Shown: positions 1 to 7,934 of the stretch, in pieces
How the letters are laid out: every line of letters starts with the position of its first letter
Position numbering within the stretch: position 1 is the stretch's first letter
NCBI GenBank assembly: GCA_002361235.1
Contig: DESI01000009.1
Coordinates: 23,931-32,593 of the forward strand
Direction of reading: 5' to 3'
Origin: Porphyromonadaceae bacterium UBA3318
GTDB taxonomy: Bacteria > Bacteroidota > Bacteroidia > Bacteroidales > Muribaculaceae
DNA: 8,663 nucleotides
Notes under the pieces: generated by a model
Told to the model about the DNA's origin: nothing
The model's database searches: none
The model's input: the letters and a program-made list of their open reading frames with translations, nothing else
Made by a program: the position numbers and the translations under genes

Positions 1-356
1 CCCGCCACAAGGCATACCACGTACAGCAACAGTATATGCACCGACACCCCGGAACGCGACCGGTAACGGAACGGCTTGCTACGCAGCCCCGGTATCAGAC
101 GCCGTACCTTCAGGAACAGGTCGGACATGGTGCCCACGGGACACACCGTGGAGCAATACACACGTCCGAATAAAAAAGTCAGCAGGAGCCACACTATTGC
201 GGTTCCTGCCGTGATTGACAAAGAGGATAATATGATCTGGGTCTTCTCGGCCAGTCGGGCCACAGGATGTACCTCGGCGCCCATCAGCAGGGCTGCCGCA
301 GAGGCCACGAATGCAAGCGCGGCCAGGGATATGCGTACTATCCTGAGGAGTTTCAT
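1..356 (-). CDS. Membrane 4Fe-4S binding protein, NapH/NosR-like (C-terminus outside window)
   Basis: Only the first 118 residues are visible; the gene runs off the left edge. It starts at ATG 356-354, 18 bases after the yidC stop, so it is probably the third gene of the pyrG-yidC unit. Hydrophobic segments at about residues 4-26, 42-64 and 104-118 predict a polytopic membrane protein. Between the second and third lies GRVYCSTVCPVGTMSDL (residues 64-80), with Cys68 and Cys72 in the CxxxCP pattern of the Fer4_5-type domain of NapH, NosR and related polyferredoxins, where a Gly-Arg-aromatic-Cys stretch opens the iron-sulfur region. Such proteins pass electrons across or along the inner membrane. 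The rest of the cluster ligands would lie beyond the window, so the electron donor, acceptor and exact family cannot be told. The family call is fairly sure; the specific role is unknown. Confidence 0.72.
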   Translation of the reverse strand, partial: MKLLRIVRISLAALAFVASAAALLMGAEVHPVARLAEKTQIILSSLSITAGTAIVWLLLTFLFGRVYCSTVCPVGTMSDLFLKVRRLIPGLRSKPFRYRSRSGVSVHILLLYVVCLVA

Positions 357-374
357 GGCCGGATTCCCGGGGCG

Positions 375-2471
375 TTATCTGCGGCCGCCCCTCTGCTGCT
401 TCTGCTGCTCGCGGAGCATCTGCTGCTGCTGACGCTGCATCTCCTCCATGCGCTGCATGAACTTCGATTTCTTCTTAGGTTTCTTCGCGTTTTCGGCCAT
501 CTTCTTCCTAACGTCCTCCTCCTTGATGATGAAGCGGAACGAGTAGGTCTGGATGATGGTGATCAGCAGCGACAGGAAGTAATAGTAGCTCAGAGCCGCC
601 GCGTAGTTGTTGAAGAATATCATGAACATCACCGGCATCAGGTACATCATCAGCTTCATGCCGGGCATGGTGTTGCTCTGCGACTGGCTGTTGAGGTAGG
701 TGTAGACGATGTTGGTTCCGGTCATCAGCAGACAGAACAGCGAGATGTGGTTGCCGAAATATTTGGTCACCAGCGGGATGTCGCCCGTCCACGATATGAT
801 GGCGTCGGGGGCCGAGAGGTCGTGCGCCCACAGGAACGACTGCCCGCGCAGCTCGATGCACGAGGGGAAGAACGAGAACATGGCGAACAGGATGGGCATC
901 TGCAGCAGCAGCGGCAGGCAGCCCGACATGGGGTTGGCGCCGGCGCTGTTGTACAGGGCCATGGTCTTCTGCTGGCGTATCATCGCGTTCTCCGTGCCGG
1001 GATACTTCTCGTTCAGGGCCTGGATCTGAGGCGCCAGCACGCGCATCACGGCCTGCGAGCGGTAGGACTTATAGGTCAGCGGGAACAATACCAGCTTGAT
1101 GAATATGGTCAGCAGCAGGATGATGATGCCGTAGTTGCTGATGAACTTGCCCAGGAAGTTGAACACCGGAATCACGACACCGGTATTGATCCAGCGGAAT
1201 ATGTTCCAGCCCAGCGGAATCATGCGCGTCAGCTTCAGGTTCTCGTCCACGTCCATCTGGTGGTCCAGGTCGGACAGCAGCGGATAGAGGTTCGGGCCGA
1301 GGAACAGTGACAGCGACACGGGATTCTCCTTGTTCCAGTCGTAGTCCGAGATCTTGGCCTCGGCGGCGAAGTTCTTGAGGTAATCCTTCTCGCTCATGAT
1401 GGTCGACTTGAAGTCGGCCGAGTTGAAGCTGCCCCGGTTCATCACCATCACCGACGAGAAGAACTGGTTCTTGAAGCCTATCCACTTGATCTTGGCCTCG
1501 CGCTCCTTGGTGTCGTCCTTGGCTTCCTTCAGGTTCTCGACCGAACCGCCGGCGTACTTATAGTACAGCGCGGAGTTACGCTCCTCGAACATGCGGCCCT
1601 TCTCCTGGCGCTTCAGGTCCTGGTTCCAGCTGAATATCATGTTGCGGTTGTTGCTCTGGGCTATGGGCGCCATGTTCTTCTGCACCACGTCCATCTTCAC
1701 CACATAGCTTTCGCCGCGGGGCAGCGTATAGCGTATGCCCCAGTACGTGTCGGGGCCGAACTCCAGCGCCATCAGCACCGTGGAGTCGTTCAGCACGCGA
1801 GGCGTGAAGTACAGGTCGGCGGTCTGCACCGACGACGGCAGCGGCAGCTCGAAGCCGAAACTGTTCTTGTCGCCATCGAACAGCACCACCTTATGCTTGG
1901 TGTTGTCGGTCTCGTCGCTATTATATTCGGTATCGTATTTCTTGAGTTCGGCGCGTGTGATGGAGCCGGTGTGACTGTTGAACTGCAGCTTGAGGGCGTC
2001 GTTCTCCAGATTCACTGTCTGAGGCGTACCGCCAAGGAACTTGGCGAATTTGCCGTAACGACCCAGGCTTTCGGTCACGTTGCGCACGGTCTCTATGGCC
2101 TTGCGCTCCTCGGCTATGGTCATCTTCGACGTGTCGGCGTCGGCCACGGCGGCCCACTCTATGTCGCGCCCCTCGACGGTGACGGTGCCGGATATCGTTC
2201 CGTTCTCGAGGGTCAGGTTCAGCCCGTTCTGATTCAGGGCCACGGCTCCGGGACGGTCGGCCACGGGCGTGCCATGCTCGCGTATGTTCTGCTCAAGCCA
2301 CTGGCGGTCCTGACCCGTCAGCGAGTCGAGCGCCATGTTTACGGCGGCCTGCTCCGTGGTGCGGGGGCTTTCCACGTTCCCCTCCGGTGCCTGTTCCTTG
2401 GGCGTCAGCCACATGAACAGCACAAACACCAGCAGCATCAGAAGCAGTGCGTTCGTCGTGTTTTTGTCCAT
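375..2471 (-). CDS. yidC: Membrane protein insertase YidC
   Basis: YidC/Oxa1 insertase of the inner membrane, which inserts and folds membrane proteins alone or with SecYEG. Residues 1-4 MDKN and the hydrophobic segment at about 7-22 form the usual N-terminal anchor. A large periplasmic domain follows to about residue 415. The conserved Oxa1 core covers about 435-650, with transmembrane stretches near 447-467, 517-536, 572-592 and 606-645. Lys459 in FIKLVLFPLT sits where E. coli has the cavity residue Arg366; GCLPLLLQMPILFAMF and FLWAHDLSAPD are family landmarks. The tail is basic (KKPKKKSK, 663-670) and then Gln-rich and probably coiled (671-698), suiting ribosome contact. At 698 residues it is longer than the roughly 620 I recall for Bacteroides; the extra length seems to lie around residues 45-150 and in the tail. 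It starts 26 bases after pyrG. Identification is secure. Confidence 0.97.
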   Translation of the reverse strand: MDKNTTNALLLMLLVFVLFMWLTPKEQAPEGNVESPRTTEQAAVNMALDSLTGQDRQWLEQNIREHGTPVADRPGAVALNQNGLNLTLENGTISGTVTVEGRDIEWAAVADADTSKMTIAEERKAIETVRNVTESLGRYGKFAKFLGGTPQTVNLENDALKLQFNSHTGSITRAELKKYDTEYNSDETDNTKHKVVLFDGDKNSFGFELPLPSSVQTADLYFTPRVLNDSTVLMALEFGPDTYWGIRYTLPRGESYVVKMDVVQKNMAPIAQSNNRNMIFSWNQDLKRQEKGRMFEERNSALYYKYAGGSVENLKEAKDDTKEREAKIKWIGFKNQFFSSVMVMNRGSFNSADFKSTIMSEKDYLKNFAAEAKISDYDWNKENPVSLSLFLGPNLYPLLSDLDHQMDVDENLKLTRMIPLGWNIFRWINTGVVIPVFNFLGKFISNYGIIILLLTIFIKLVLFPLTYKSYRSQAVMRVLAPQIQALNEKYPGTENAMIRQQKTMALYNSAGANPMSGCLPLLLQMPILFAMFSFFPSCIELRGQSFLWAHDLSAPDAIISWTGDIPLVTKYFGNHISLFCLLMTGTNIVYTYLNSQSQSNTMPGMKLMMYLMPVMFMIFFNNYAAALSYYYFLSLLITIIQTYSFRFIIKEEDVRKKMAENAKKPKKKSKFMQRMEEMQRQQQQMLREQQKQQRGGRR

Positions 2472-2497
2472 TGTTCTCTACTTAACTTATTTCGTCT

Positions 2498-4117
2498 TTA
2501 TTTCTTTTGTTCGGTTTCGCTGTAGGCTATGGCGGCCTTCACGAAGTCAATGAATATCGGGTTGGGATGCAGCACCGTCGACGAATACTCGGGATGATAC
2601 TGCGTTCCTATATACCATCGTTTTCCGGGGATTTCCACCACCTCCACCAGGTTGGCGTCGGGGTTGCGTCCCGTGCATTTCATTCCTGCGGACTCATAGC
2701 GGTCCAGGAACTCGTTGTTGAACTCGAAGCGGTGTCTGTGACGCTCGCTTATCGAGGTGGTGCCGTAGGCCTGCGCCACGCGCGACCCTTCGGCCAGCTC
2801 GCAGGCGTATGCGCCGAGACGCATCGTGCCGCCCATGTTCATGATGTTCTTCTGCTCCTCCATCAGGTCGATGACGTTGTATGGAGTGTGGAAATCCATC
2901 TCCGTGCTGTTGGCGTCCTTGAGTCCAAGCACGTTGCGCGCGAACTCAATCACCATGCACTGCATTCCCAGGCAGATGCCGAACGTGGGCACGTCGTGCT
3001 CCCTGCACCATTTCAGGGCCACGAACTTTCCCTCGATGCCACGCTGTCCGAAGCCGGGGGCGATGATCACGCCGGCCATGTCCTTCAGCTGCTCCTCCAC
3101 GTTGCCTTCGGTCACCTTCTCGGAGTTGACGTACACGATGTTCACCTTGTGGTCCAGCCGGGTGGCAGCCTGCATCAGACTCTCGCAGATGGACTTGTAG
3201 GCGTCCTGCAGAGCCACGTATTTGCCGACGAGGCCGATGGTCACGGTCTTGTCGGCCGCAGCCAGCTTGTGCAGGAATGTGTTCCACTGCGTCAGGTCGG
3301 GCTCCGGTGCGTCGCCCACGCCCATTATATGCAGCACCATCTGGTCCAGACCCTGCTCGTGCATGCGCAGCGGCACCTGGTAAATGGTGGGCTGGTCCAG
3401 ACTTTCTATCACGGCCTCGGGCGCCACGTTGCAGAACTGGGCCACCTTGCGGCGCATGGTCACCGGCAGTTCCTTCTCGGTGCGCAGCACCAGGATGTCG
3501 GGCTGGATGCCCAGGCTCTGCAGCTGCTTGACGCTGTGCTGCGTCGGCTTGGTCTTAAGCTCCTTGGCGGCCTTGAGGTAAGGCACATAGGTAAGATGGA
3601 CGAACAGAGCGTTGCGGCCCATCTCCCACTTCAGCTGACGCACGGCCTCCAGGAAGGGCGTCGACTCGATGTCGCCCACGGTGCCTCCGATCTCGGTGAT
3701 GACGAAATCGTAGTCGCCCGTGTTGCCCAACAGCTTGACGTTGCGCTTTATCTCGTCGGTGATGTGCGGAATGATCTGCACCGTCTTGCCAAGGTAGTCG
3801 CCGCGGCGCTCCTTGTCTATCACGCTCTGATAGATGCGCCCCGTGGTGACGTTGTTGGCACGGGTGGTGCGTATGTCGGTAAACCGTTCGTAATGACCCA
3901 GGTCAAGGTCGGCTTCGTGGCCGTCGACCGTCACGTAGCATTCACCATGCTCGTAGGGGTTCAACGTGCCCGGATCGATGTTGATGTAAGGGTCAAACTT
4001 CTGGATTGTAACCCTGTAGCCACGGCTCAGCAACAGCCGCGCCAGGGAACTGGAGATGATGCCTTTGCCCAACGACGACACCACTCCACCCGTCACGAAA
4101 ATGTACTTTGTGTCCAC
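2498..4117 (-). CDS. pyrG: CTP synthase (glutamine hydrolysing)
   Basis: Converts UTP, ATP and glutamine to CTP, the last step of de novo pyrimidine nucleotide synthesis, in the cytoplasm. Residue numbers here count from the upstream ATG at 4159. The amidoligase domain (about 15-285) opens with KYIFVTGGVVSSLGKGI, containing the P-loop, and carries KFDPYINIDPGTLNPYEHGE and EIGGTVGDIES. The class I glutaminase domain (about 305-545) has the nucleophile Cys396 in FGICLGMQ and the partners His522 and Glu524 in YHPEY. Two starts are possible: ATG at 4159 adds 14 residues with no counterpart in family members I know, while GTG at 4117 gives MDTKYIFVTGG, matching the usual N-terminus. I prefer GTG (539 residues). 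It also gives a leader of about 58 bases, against about 16 for the ATG. First gene of a probable pyrG-yidC unit. The product is secure; the start is likely but unproven. Confidence 0.96.
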   Translation of the reverse strand: MDTKYIFVTGGVVSSLGKGIISSSLARLLLSRGYRVTIQKFDPYINIDPGTLNPYEHGECYVTVDGHEADLDLGHYERFTDIRTTRANNVTTGRIYQSVIDKERRGDYLGKTVQIIPHITDEIKRNVKLLGNTGDYDFVITEIGGTVGDIESTPFLEAVRQLKWEMGRNALFVHLTYVPYLKAAKELKTKPTQHSVKQLQSLGIQPDILVLRTEKELPVTMRRKVAQFCNVAPEAVIESLDQPTIYQVPLRMHEQGLDQMVLHIMGVGDAPEPDLTQWNTFLHKLAAADKTVTIGLVGKYVALQDAYKSICESLMQAATRLDHKVNIVYVNSEKVTEGNVEEQLKDMAGVIIAPGFGQRGIEGKFVALKWCREHDVPTFGICLGMQCMVIEFARNVLGLKDANSTEMDFHTPYNVIDLMEEQKNIMNMGGTMRLGAYACELAEGSRVAQAYGTTSISERHRHRFEFNNEFLDRYESAGMKCTGRNPDANLVEVVEIPGKRWYIGTQYHPEYSSTVLHPNPIFIDFVKAAIAYSETEQKK

Positions 4118-4181
4118 AATTTTGCTGTTATATCGGTTATAAAGCTCGCTACGACACATAGCCGCACAACACTTCGGGATG

Positions 4182-4213
4182 CAAAGTTACACACAAATTG
4201 ACAAATAGCCAAA
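4182..4213 (-). promoter_or_regulatory. Bacteroidetes-type promoter for pyrG
   Basis: Read on the minus strand, TTTG (4213-4210) is followed by exactly 20 bases and then TAACTTTG (4189-4182). This is a perfect fit to the Bacteroidetes housekeeping sigma consensus (TTTG, 19-21 bases, TAnnTTTG). Transcription would begin near 4175, about 16 bases before the upstream ATG or 58 before the GTG of pyrG. It lies in the 130-base space between hom and the GTG start. Sequence match only; not mapped. Confidence 0.8.
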
Positions 4214-4247
4214 AAGTTGGGGACCTAATTCAGCACAATGCGCGGCG

Positions 4248-5459
4248 TCAGTCGTCGCGATCGGCGAAAAAGCGCGGGAAATTGCACAGGAAGATGTCGT
4301 CGGCCCGGAGCAGCGGCGCGGCTTCGATCAGGTCCGACAGCCGGATTTCGCCTATCGCATAGCGGTAGTCGTCGCAGCGGTATTCCTCGTTGACCGCAAT
4401 CCAGGGCAGCCCCGCGCGCAGGTCGGTGTGCTCGTAGCGGGCGTAAATTTTCAGCGTGACGTCGGCGGTATATTCAGGCCGGGGACTGAAGCCCGACTTC
4501 TTGTATTCGTACCGGTAGTTGTGGCGCAGGGCCGTGATGTCGCTCAGCAGCGACGAGGCTGTGGGACGGCCGCCGGCTCCCTTGCCGAACATAAACTGAC
4601 GGTCGTAGCATTCGCCGCGTATCACCACGCCGTTGTATTCGTCGTCCACGGCATAGATATAGCGGTTGGGCGCCACGAACTCGGGCATCACGAACATGGT
4701 GAACTTCGCGTCCGACAGCTTCACCACCTGGGCCACGAGCTTGATCTTCATCCCCTTCTCGCGGGCATACCTGATGTCCTCGGCGCGCAGCGTGGGGATG
4801 CCGTAAACGAATATATCCTTCGGCGGCACGTACACGCCGATGGCGTGCAGCGTGATGATAACCAGCTTGTTGAGCGAGTCGTTGCCGCTGATGTCGTGCG
4901 TCGGGTCACTCTCGGCGAATCCGAGTTTCTGGGCGCGTACTAAGGCGTCGGCATATTCCTCGCCGTGGTCGAACACACGCGACAGTATGTAGTTGGACGA
5001 GCCGTTCAGAATGCCCTTCACCTCCAGCAGCAGGTCGTTGTCGTAGTATTCCTCCAGGTTGCGTATCACGGGGATGGAGCCGCACGACGAGGCGTCGTAA
5101 AGCAGGGCGCGGCCCGTGGTCTGCTGCAGCTCGATGAGTTCGGGCAGATGGCGCGCTATCATGGCCTTGTTGCCCGACACCACGTCCTTGCCGGCGCGCA
5201 GTGCGTCGCAGGTTATACGGTATGCCGCCTCGGGGTCGTCTATCACCTCCACCACCAGGCTGATGTCCGGGTCGTTCACTATGTCGGCGGCGTCGGTAGT
5301 GAGCAGTTCGGCAGGCACCTGCACCTTGCGCGGCTTGTCAAGGCTGCGCACGCAGATGCGCTTCACGGCGGCGTGAGCGTTGCGGGCGCTCGACACAACC
5401 TCGTAAAGCGCCTGGCCTACCGTACCGAAGCCTACAAGTCCTATGTTGATCTGTTCCAT
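4248..5459 (-). CDS. hom: Homoserine dehydrogenase, short form without an obvious ACT domain
   Basis: Reduces aspartate semialdehyde to homoserine with NAD(P)H, the branch point to methionine and threonine. The N-terminal Rossmann fold has GFGTVG (10-15), and VRSLDKPRK (37-45) has basic residues typical of phosphate contact. GILNGSSNYIL (149-159) and GFAESDPTHDISGNDSLNKL (180-199) are the catalytic-domain landmarks; Asp194 and Lys198 sit at the spacing of the catalytic Asp and Lys of E. coli (Asp219, Lys223), and Glu183 is the likely substrate or metal ligand. GKGAGGRPTASSLLSDI (292-308) closes the core. The motif ASSCGSIPVIRNLEEYY replaces the common AxVGGGxP form, as I recall for Bacteroidetes enzymes. 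Residues 330-403 do not read as an ACT domain, so threonine feedback by that route seems absent. Last gene of metY-metX-hom, 10 bases after metX. There is no fused aspartate kinase. Confidence 0.93.
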   Translation of the reverse strand: MEQINIGLVGFGTVGQALYEVVSSARNAHAAVKRICVRSLDKPRKVQVPAELLTTDAADIVNDPDISLVVEVIDDPEAAYRITCDALRAGKDVVSGNKAMIARHLPELIELQQTTGRALLYDASSCGSIPVIRNLEEYYDNDLLLEVKGILNGSSNYILSRVFDHGEEYADALVRAQKLGFAESDPTHDISGNDSLNKLVIITLHAIGVYVPPKDIFVYGIPTLRAEDIRYAREKGMKIKLVAQVVKLSDAKFTMFVMPEFVAPNRYIYAVDDEYNGVVIRGECYDRQFMFGKGAGGRPTASSLLSDITALRHNYRYEYKKSGFSPRPEYTADVTLKIYARYEHTDLRAGLPWIAVNEEYRCDDYRYAIGEIRLSDLIEAAPLLRADDIFLCNFPRFFADRDD

Positions 5460-5469
5460 TATCTTGTTT

Positions 5470-6513
5470 TCAGTGTTTTAAGAACGGTTTAAGAATGGCG
5501 TTGAGCTGTCCGTGCTCCACTAAGAAGCCGTCGTGGCCGAACGGCGAGGAAATCTCGTGATATTCCGAGCCGGGTATCATGGCGGCCAATTCCTTCATCT
5601 CAGCGGGCGTGAACACCAGGTCGGTGGAGAGTCCCACCACGCATGTCCGCACTCCCGCATCGGATATGCTTCGCAGTGCCGGCTCTATCCCTCCGCGGTC
5701 ACGCCCGATGTCGTGCGTGTCGAAGGTGTCGAGGATGGCCATGTACGAATAGGCATCGAAGCGGTCTGTCAGTTTCCGGCCCTGATGCTGCTGGTAGGTG
5801 CAGGCGCGGTGGTATTCCGGAAGTCCCGGCAATGCACACGGCAGGTCGGCATGGTCCTGTTGCGTCAGGTTGTAGCCCTCGGGACCACGGTATGTCAGCA
5901 GGCCCAAGGCGCGGGCCGCTCCGAGCCCGGCGGCGCCGGCGTCGGGGCGAGGCCGGCCGAAGGTGCCGTCGGCGCGTATGGCCATGCGCTGCGTCTCGTT
6001 GATGGCTATGTTCCAGGGCGACGCCTTGGGCGCCGTGCCGATTAGCACCATGTCGCGGAACCGCTGCGGCTCCAGCGAGCACCATTCCAGTGCCTGGAAG
6101 CCCCCGACAGAGGCTCCTATCAGTGCATGTATCTTATTCAGGCCGAGCCGGTCGGCGAGCAGGCGGTGCGCCCGCGCCAGGTCGCGCATGGTCAGCCGGG
6201 GAAACTCGCCGTAATACGGCTGTCCCGTGGCGGGATTGACGCTCATCGGGCCTGTGGTGCCGTAGCATGAACCCAGGATGTTGGCGCATATCACGAAGTA
6301 GCGCTCCGGATCGAGAAAGCCATCCTTCACCACTGTGTGCGGCCACCAGTCCGCCACGTCGCTGTTGGCGGTAAGGGCATGGCACACCCATATCGCGTTG
6401 TCGCGCGCCTCGTTCAGCTGTCCGTAGGTGTGGTAGGCTATCTGCAGGTTGTCAAGACGGCCGCCCAATTCCAATTCAAACGGCTCCGGGTGATTATATA
6501 TCAGTTGCGCCAT
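5470..6513 (-). CDS. metX: Homoserine O-acetyltransferase (MetX)
   Basis: An alpha/beta hydrolase-fold enzyme that acetylates homoserine from acetyl-CoA, activating it for sulfhydrylation. Its 347 residues are close to the usual family length. HALTANSDVADWW (45-57) is the family region after the second strand; CANILGSCYGTTGP (76-89) and the following NPATGQPYYGEFPRLTMRD are typical of MetX. The nucleophile elbow is GASVGG with Ser135, where most relatives I know read GGSMGG. Asp298 (GLSTDLVF) and His327 (FGHDGFL) complete the triad. It ends 10 bases before hom and starts only 3 bases after the metY stop (TAA, CTG, ATG), which suggests translational coupling. MetX-fold enzymes can use succinyl-CoA instead; the metY neighbour favours acetyl, but sequence alone does not settle it. 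Confidence 0.95.
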   Translation of the reverse strand: MAQLIYNHPEPFELELGGRLDNLQIAYHTYGQLNEARDNAIWVCHALTANSDVADWWPHTVVKDGFLDPERYFVICANILGSCYGTTGPMSVNPATGQPYYGEFPRLTMRDLARAHRLLADRLGLNKIHALIGASVGGFQALEWCSLEPQRFRDMVLIGTAPKASPWNIAINETQRMAIRADGTFGRPRPDAGAAGLGAARALGLLTYRGPEGYNLTQQDHADLPCALPGLPEYHRACTYQQHQGRKLTDRFDAYSYMAILDTFDTHDIGRDRGGIEPALRSISDAGVRTCVVGLSTDLVFTPAEMKELAAMIPGSEYHEISSPFGHDGFLVEHGQLNAILKPFLKH

Positions 6514-6516
6514 CAG

Positions 6517-7821
6517 TTATGCTTTGGAAGCGAGTCCGCATTTCTCGAACGCCTGCCGGAAATCGTCGATGATATCCTCCACGTCCTCTAATCCCAAACT
6601 GATGCGCAGCAACGTCGGAGTTACGCCGGCGGCCAGCATATCGGCCTCGCTCAGCTGCTTGTGCGTGGTGGATGCCGGATGCGTCACCACGGTTATGGAA
6701 TCCCCTATCATGGTCATGTGGGCGCACAGCTCCAGCGCCTCCACAAAGCGCGAGGTGGTTTCCAGATCTCCCTCAAGCTCGATGGTGAACACGCCCGACG
6801 ACGCGTCGCGGAAATATTTCGCGGCATTCCTATGGCTGGGATGATCCTCGAATCCTACGTAGCTCACCGAGCGCACGCAGGGGCTCTCCTTGCAGAATTC
6901 GGCGAGGCGTCGGGTGGCATCCGCCTGATGACGGACACGCAGCGACAGCGTCTCAAGGCCGAGGCACATCAGATAGCTGTCGAACGGCGAAGGGCATGTG
7001 CCGAAATCGCGCAGGCCGTCCACGCGGCATTTCACGGCGAAAGCGGCGTTGCCGAAAGTCTCGTTCAGGTTCAGGCCGTGATAGCCGTCGGAGGGGCCGT
7101 CAATCTGCGGATATTTGCCGTTGCTCCAGTCGAATGTGCCGCCATCGACGATTACGCCGCCCATGGCGGTACCGTGGCCGTTGATCCACTTCGTGGCGGA
7201 ATCCACCACAATGTCGGCGCCCCAGTCGAAGGGATTGCAGAGGTATCCCGCGGCACCGAAAGTATTGTCGACTATCAGAGGCACACCGGCGTTGTGGGCC
7301 ACCTTGGCTATGCCCTCCATATCGGGCACGGCACAGGTGGGATTGCCCATGGACTCCATGAACACGGCGCGCGTGCGGTCGTCGCAGAGCTTGGCGATAG
7401 CTTCCGGAGCCTCGTCGGCCGAGATGCGCACCTCGATGCCGAGCTTGCGTAGCGTGTGGCGGAACAGATTGTATGTGCCGCCGTAGAGGTAAGGCGTGGT
7501 CACGATGTTGTCGCCGGCCTGGGCCAGAGCGGAGACGGTCACGAAGATGGCAGCCATGCCCGAAGGCGTCGCCACCGCGCCTGTGCCGCCGTAAAGCGAT
7601 GCTATGCGCTCCTCATAGTTGGACGTTGTGGGATTCTGGAGACGGGTATAGATGTTGCCTGGCTGAGACAGTTCGAACAGATCGGCGGCATATTCGCACG
7701 ACGGGAACCGGTAAGCCGCCGTCGGCACGATAGCCAGACCGCGCGCATTGCCGCTCTCGCCCGGATGCAGCCCGCCATGTATCTGCCGCGTCGCAAACCG
7801 TAATTTCTTATTATCCTTCAT
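6517..7821 (-). CDS. metY: O-acetylhomoserine sulfhydrylase (O-acetylhomoserine aminocarboxypropyltransferase)
   Basis: A PLP enzyme of the Cys/Met metabolism family that joins O-acetylhomoserine with sulfide to give homocysteine and acetate. The PLP lysine is Lys211 in DSATKWINGHG. Tyr58 and Arg60 (IYTR) contact the cofactor phosphate of the partner subunit, Tyr113 (LYGGTY) stacks on PLP, Asp185 (VDNTFG) holds its ring nitrogen, and Arg406 (LLRISLGLED) binds the substrate carboxylate. The segment GGTFDWSNGKYPQIDGPSDGYHG (227-249) is an insert typical of MetY rather than cystathionine synthases or lyases, and 434 residues is the MetY length. The neighbours metX and hom supply its substrate. 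First gene of the operon, behind a Bacteroidetes promoter and a leader of about 105 bases. There is no Shine-Dalgarno match before the ATG, as is usual for this phylum. Confidence 0.96.
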   Translation of the reverse strand: MKDNKKLRFATRQIHGGLHPGESGNARGLAIVPTAAYRFPSCEYAADLFELSQPGNIYTRLQNPTTSNYEERIASLYGGTGAVATPSGMAAIFVTVSALAQAGDNIVTTPYLYGGTYNLFRHTLRKLGIEVRISADEAPEAIAKLCDDRTRAVFMESMGNPTCAVPDMEGIAKVAHNAGVPLIVDNTFGAAGYLCNPFDWGADIVVDSATKWINGHGTAMGGVIVDGGTFDWSNGKYPQIDGPSDGYHGLNLNETFGNAAFAVKCRVDGLRDFGTCPSPFDSYLMCLGLETLSLRVRHQADATRRLAEFCKESPCVRSVSYVGFEDHPSHRNAAKYFRDASSGVFTIELEGDLETTSRFVEALELCAHMTMIGDSITVVTHPASTTHKQLSEADMLAAGVTPTLLRISLGLEDVEDIIDDFRQAFEKCGLASKA

Positions 7822-7928
7822 AGTCTGATAGCTTCTTTAGTTTGATTGCACTTAGTTTTTATAACACCTTAATCCCATAGATCTTTTATTGAATAGCACT
7901 TTGGACTAAATCCTCCGTACAAAAACAG
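7822..7928 (-). promoter_or_regulatory. metY 5' leader
   Basis: About 105 transcribed bases are predicted between the promoter and the metY ATG. The stretch is AT-rich. I looked for the SAM-II pseudoknot riboswitch known upstream of met genes in some proteobacteria and Bacteroidetes and could not match its core. What can be seen is a small hairpin with stem GGA/TCC around 7903-7913 and a 5-base complement between TAGTC near 7905-7909 and GACTA just before the start codon (7822-7826). A riboswitch of another class or a protein operator is possible. The role is unproven. Confidence 0.35.
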
Positions 7929-7934
7929 GAATTG

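Noticed and set aside
267..1310. 347-residue plus-strand open frame opposite yidC
   Set aside because: Antisense shadow of a secure gene, with biased composition and no domain.
2507..4201. 564-residue plus-strand open frame opposite pyrG
   Set aside because: It is the complement of a secure CTP synthase gene, rich in His, Val, Gln and Leu as antisense frames of GC-rich genes are.
7845..7877. Eight-codon leader peptide (ATGGGATTAAGG... to TAA) before metY on the minus strand
   Set aside because: It has no methionine-rich stretch or adjacent attenuator hairpin and no translation signal, so it is likely chance.
7822..7928. SAM-II riboswitch
   Set aside because: The fragments GATTTA and CTAAAG occur, but not in the order or spacing of the pseudoknot core, and there is no P1 stem around them.
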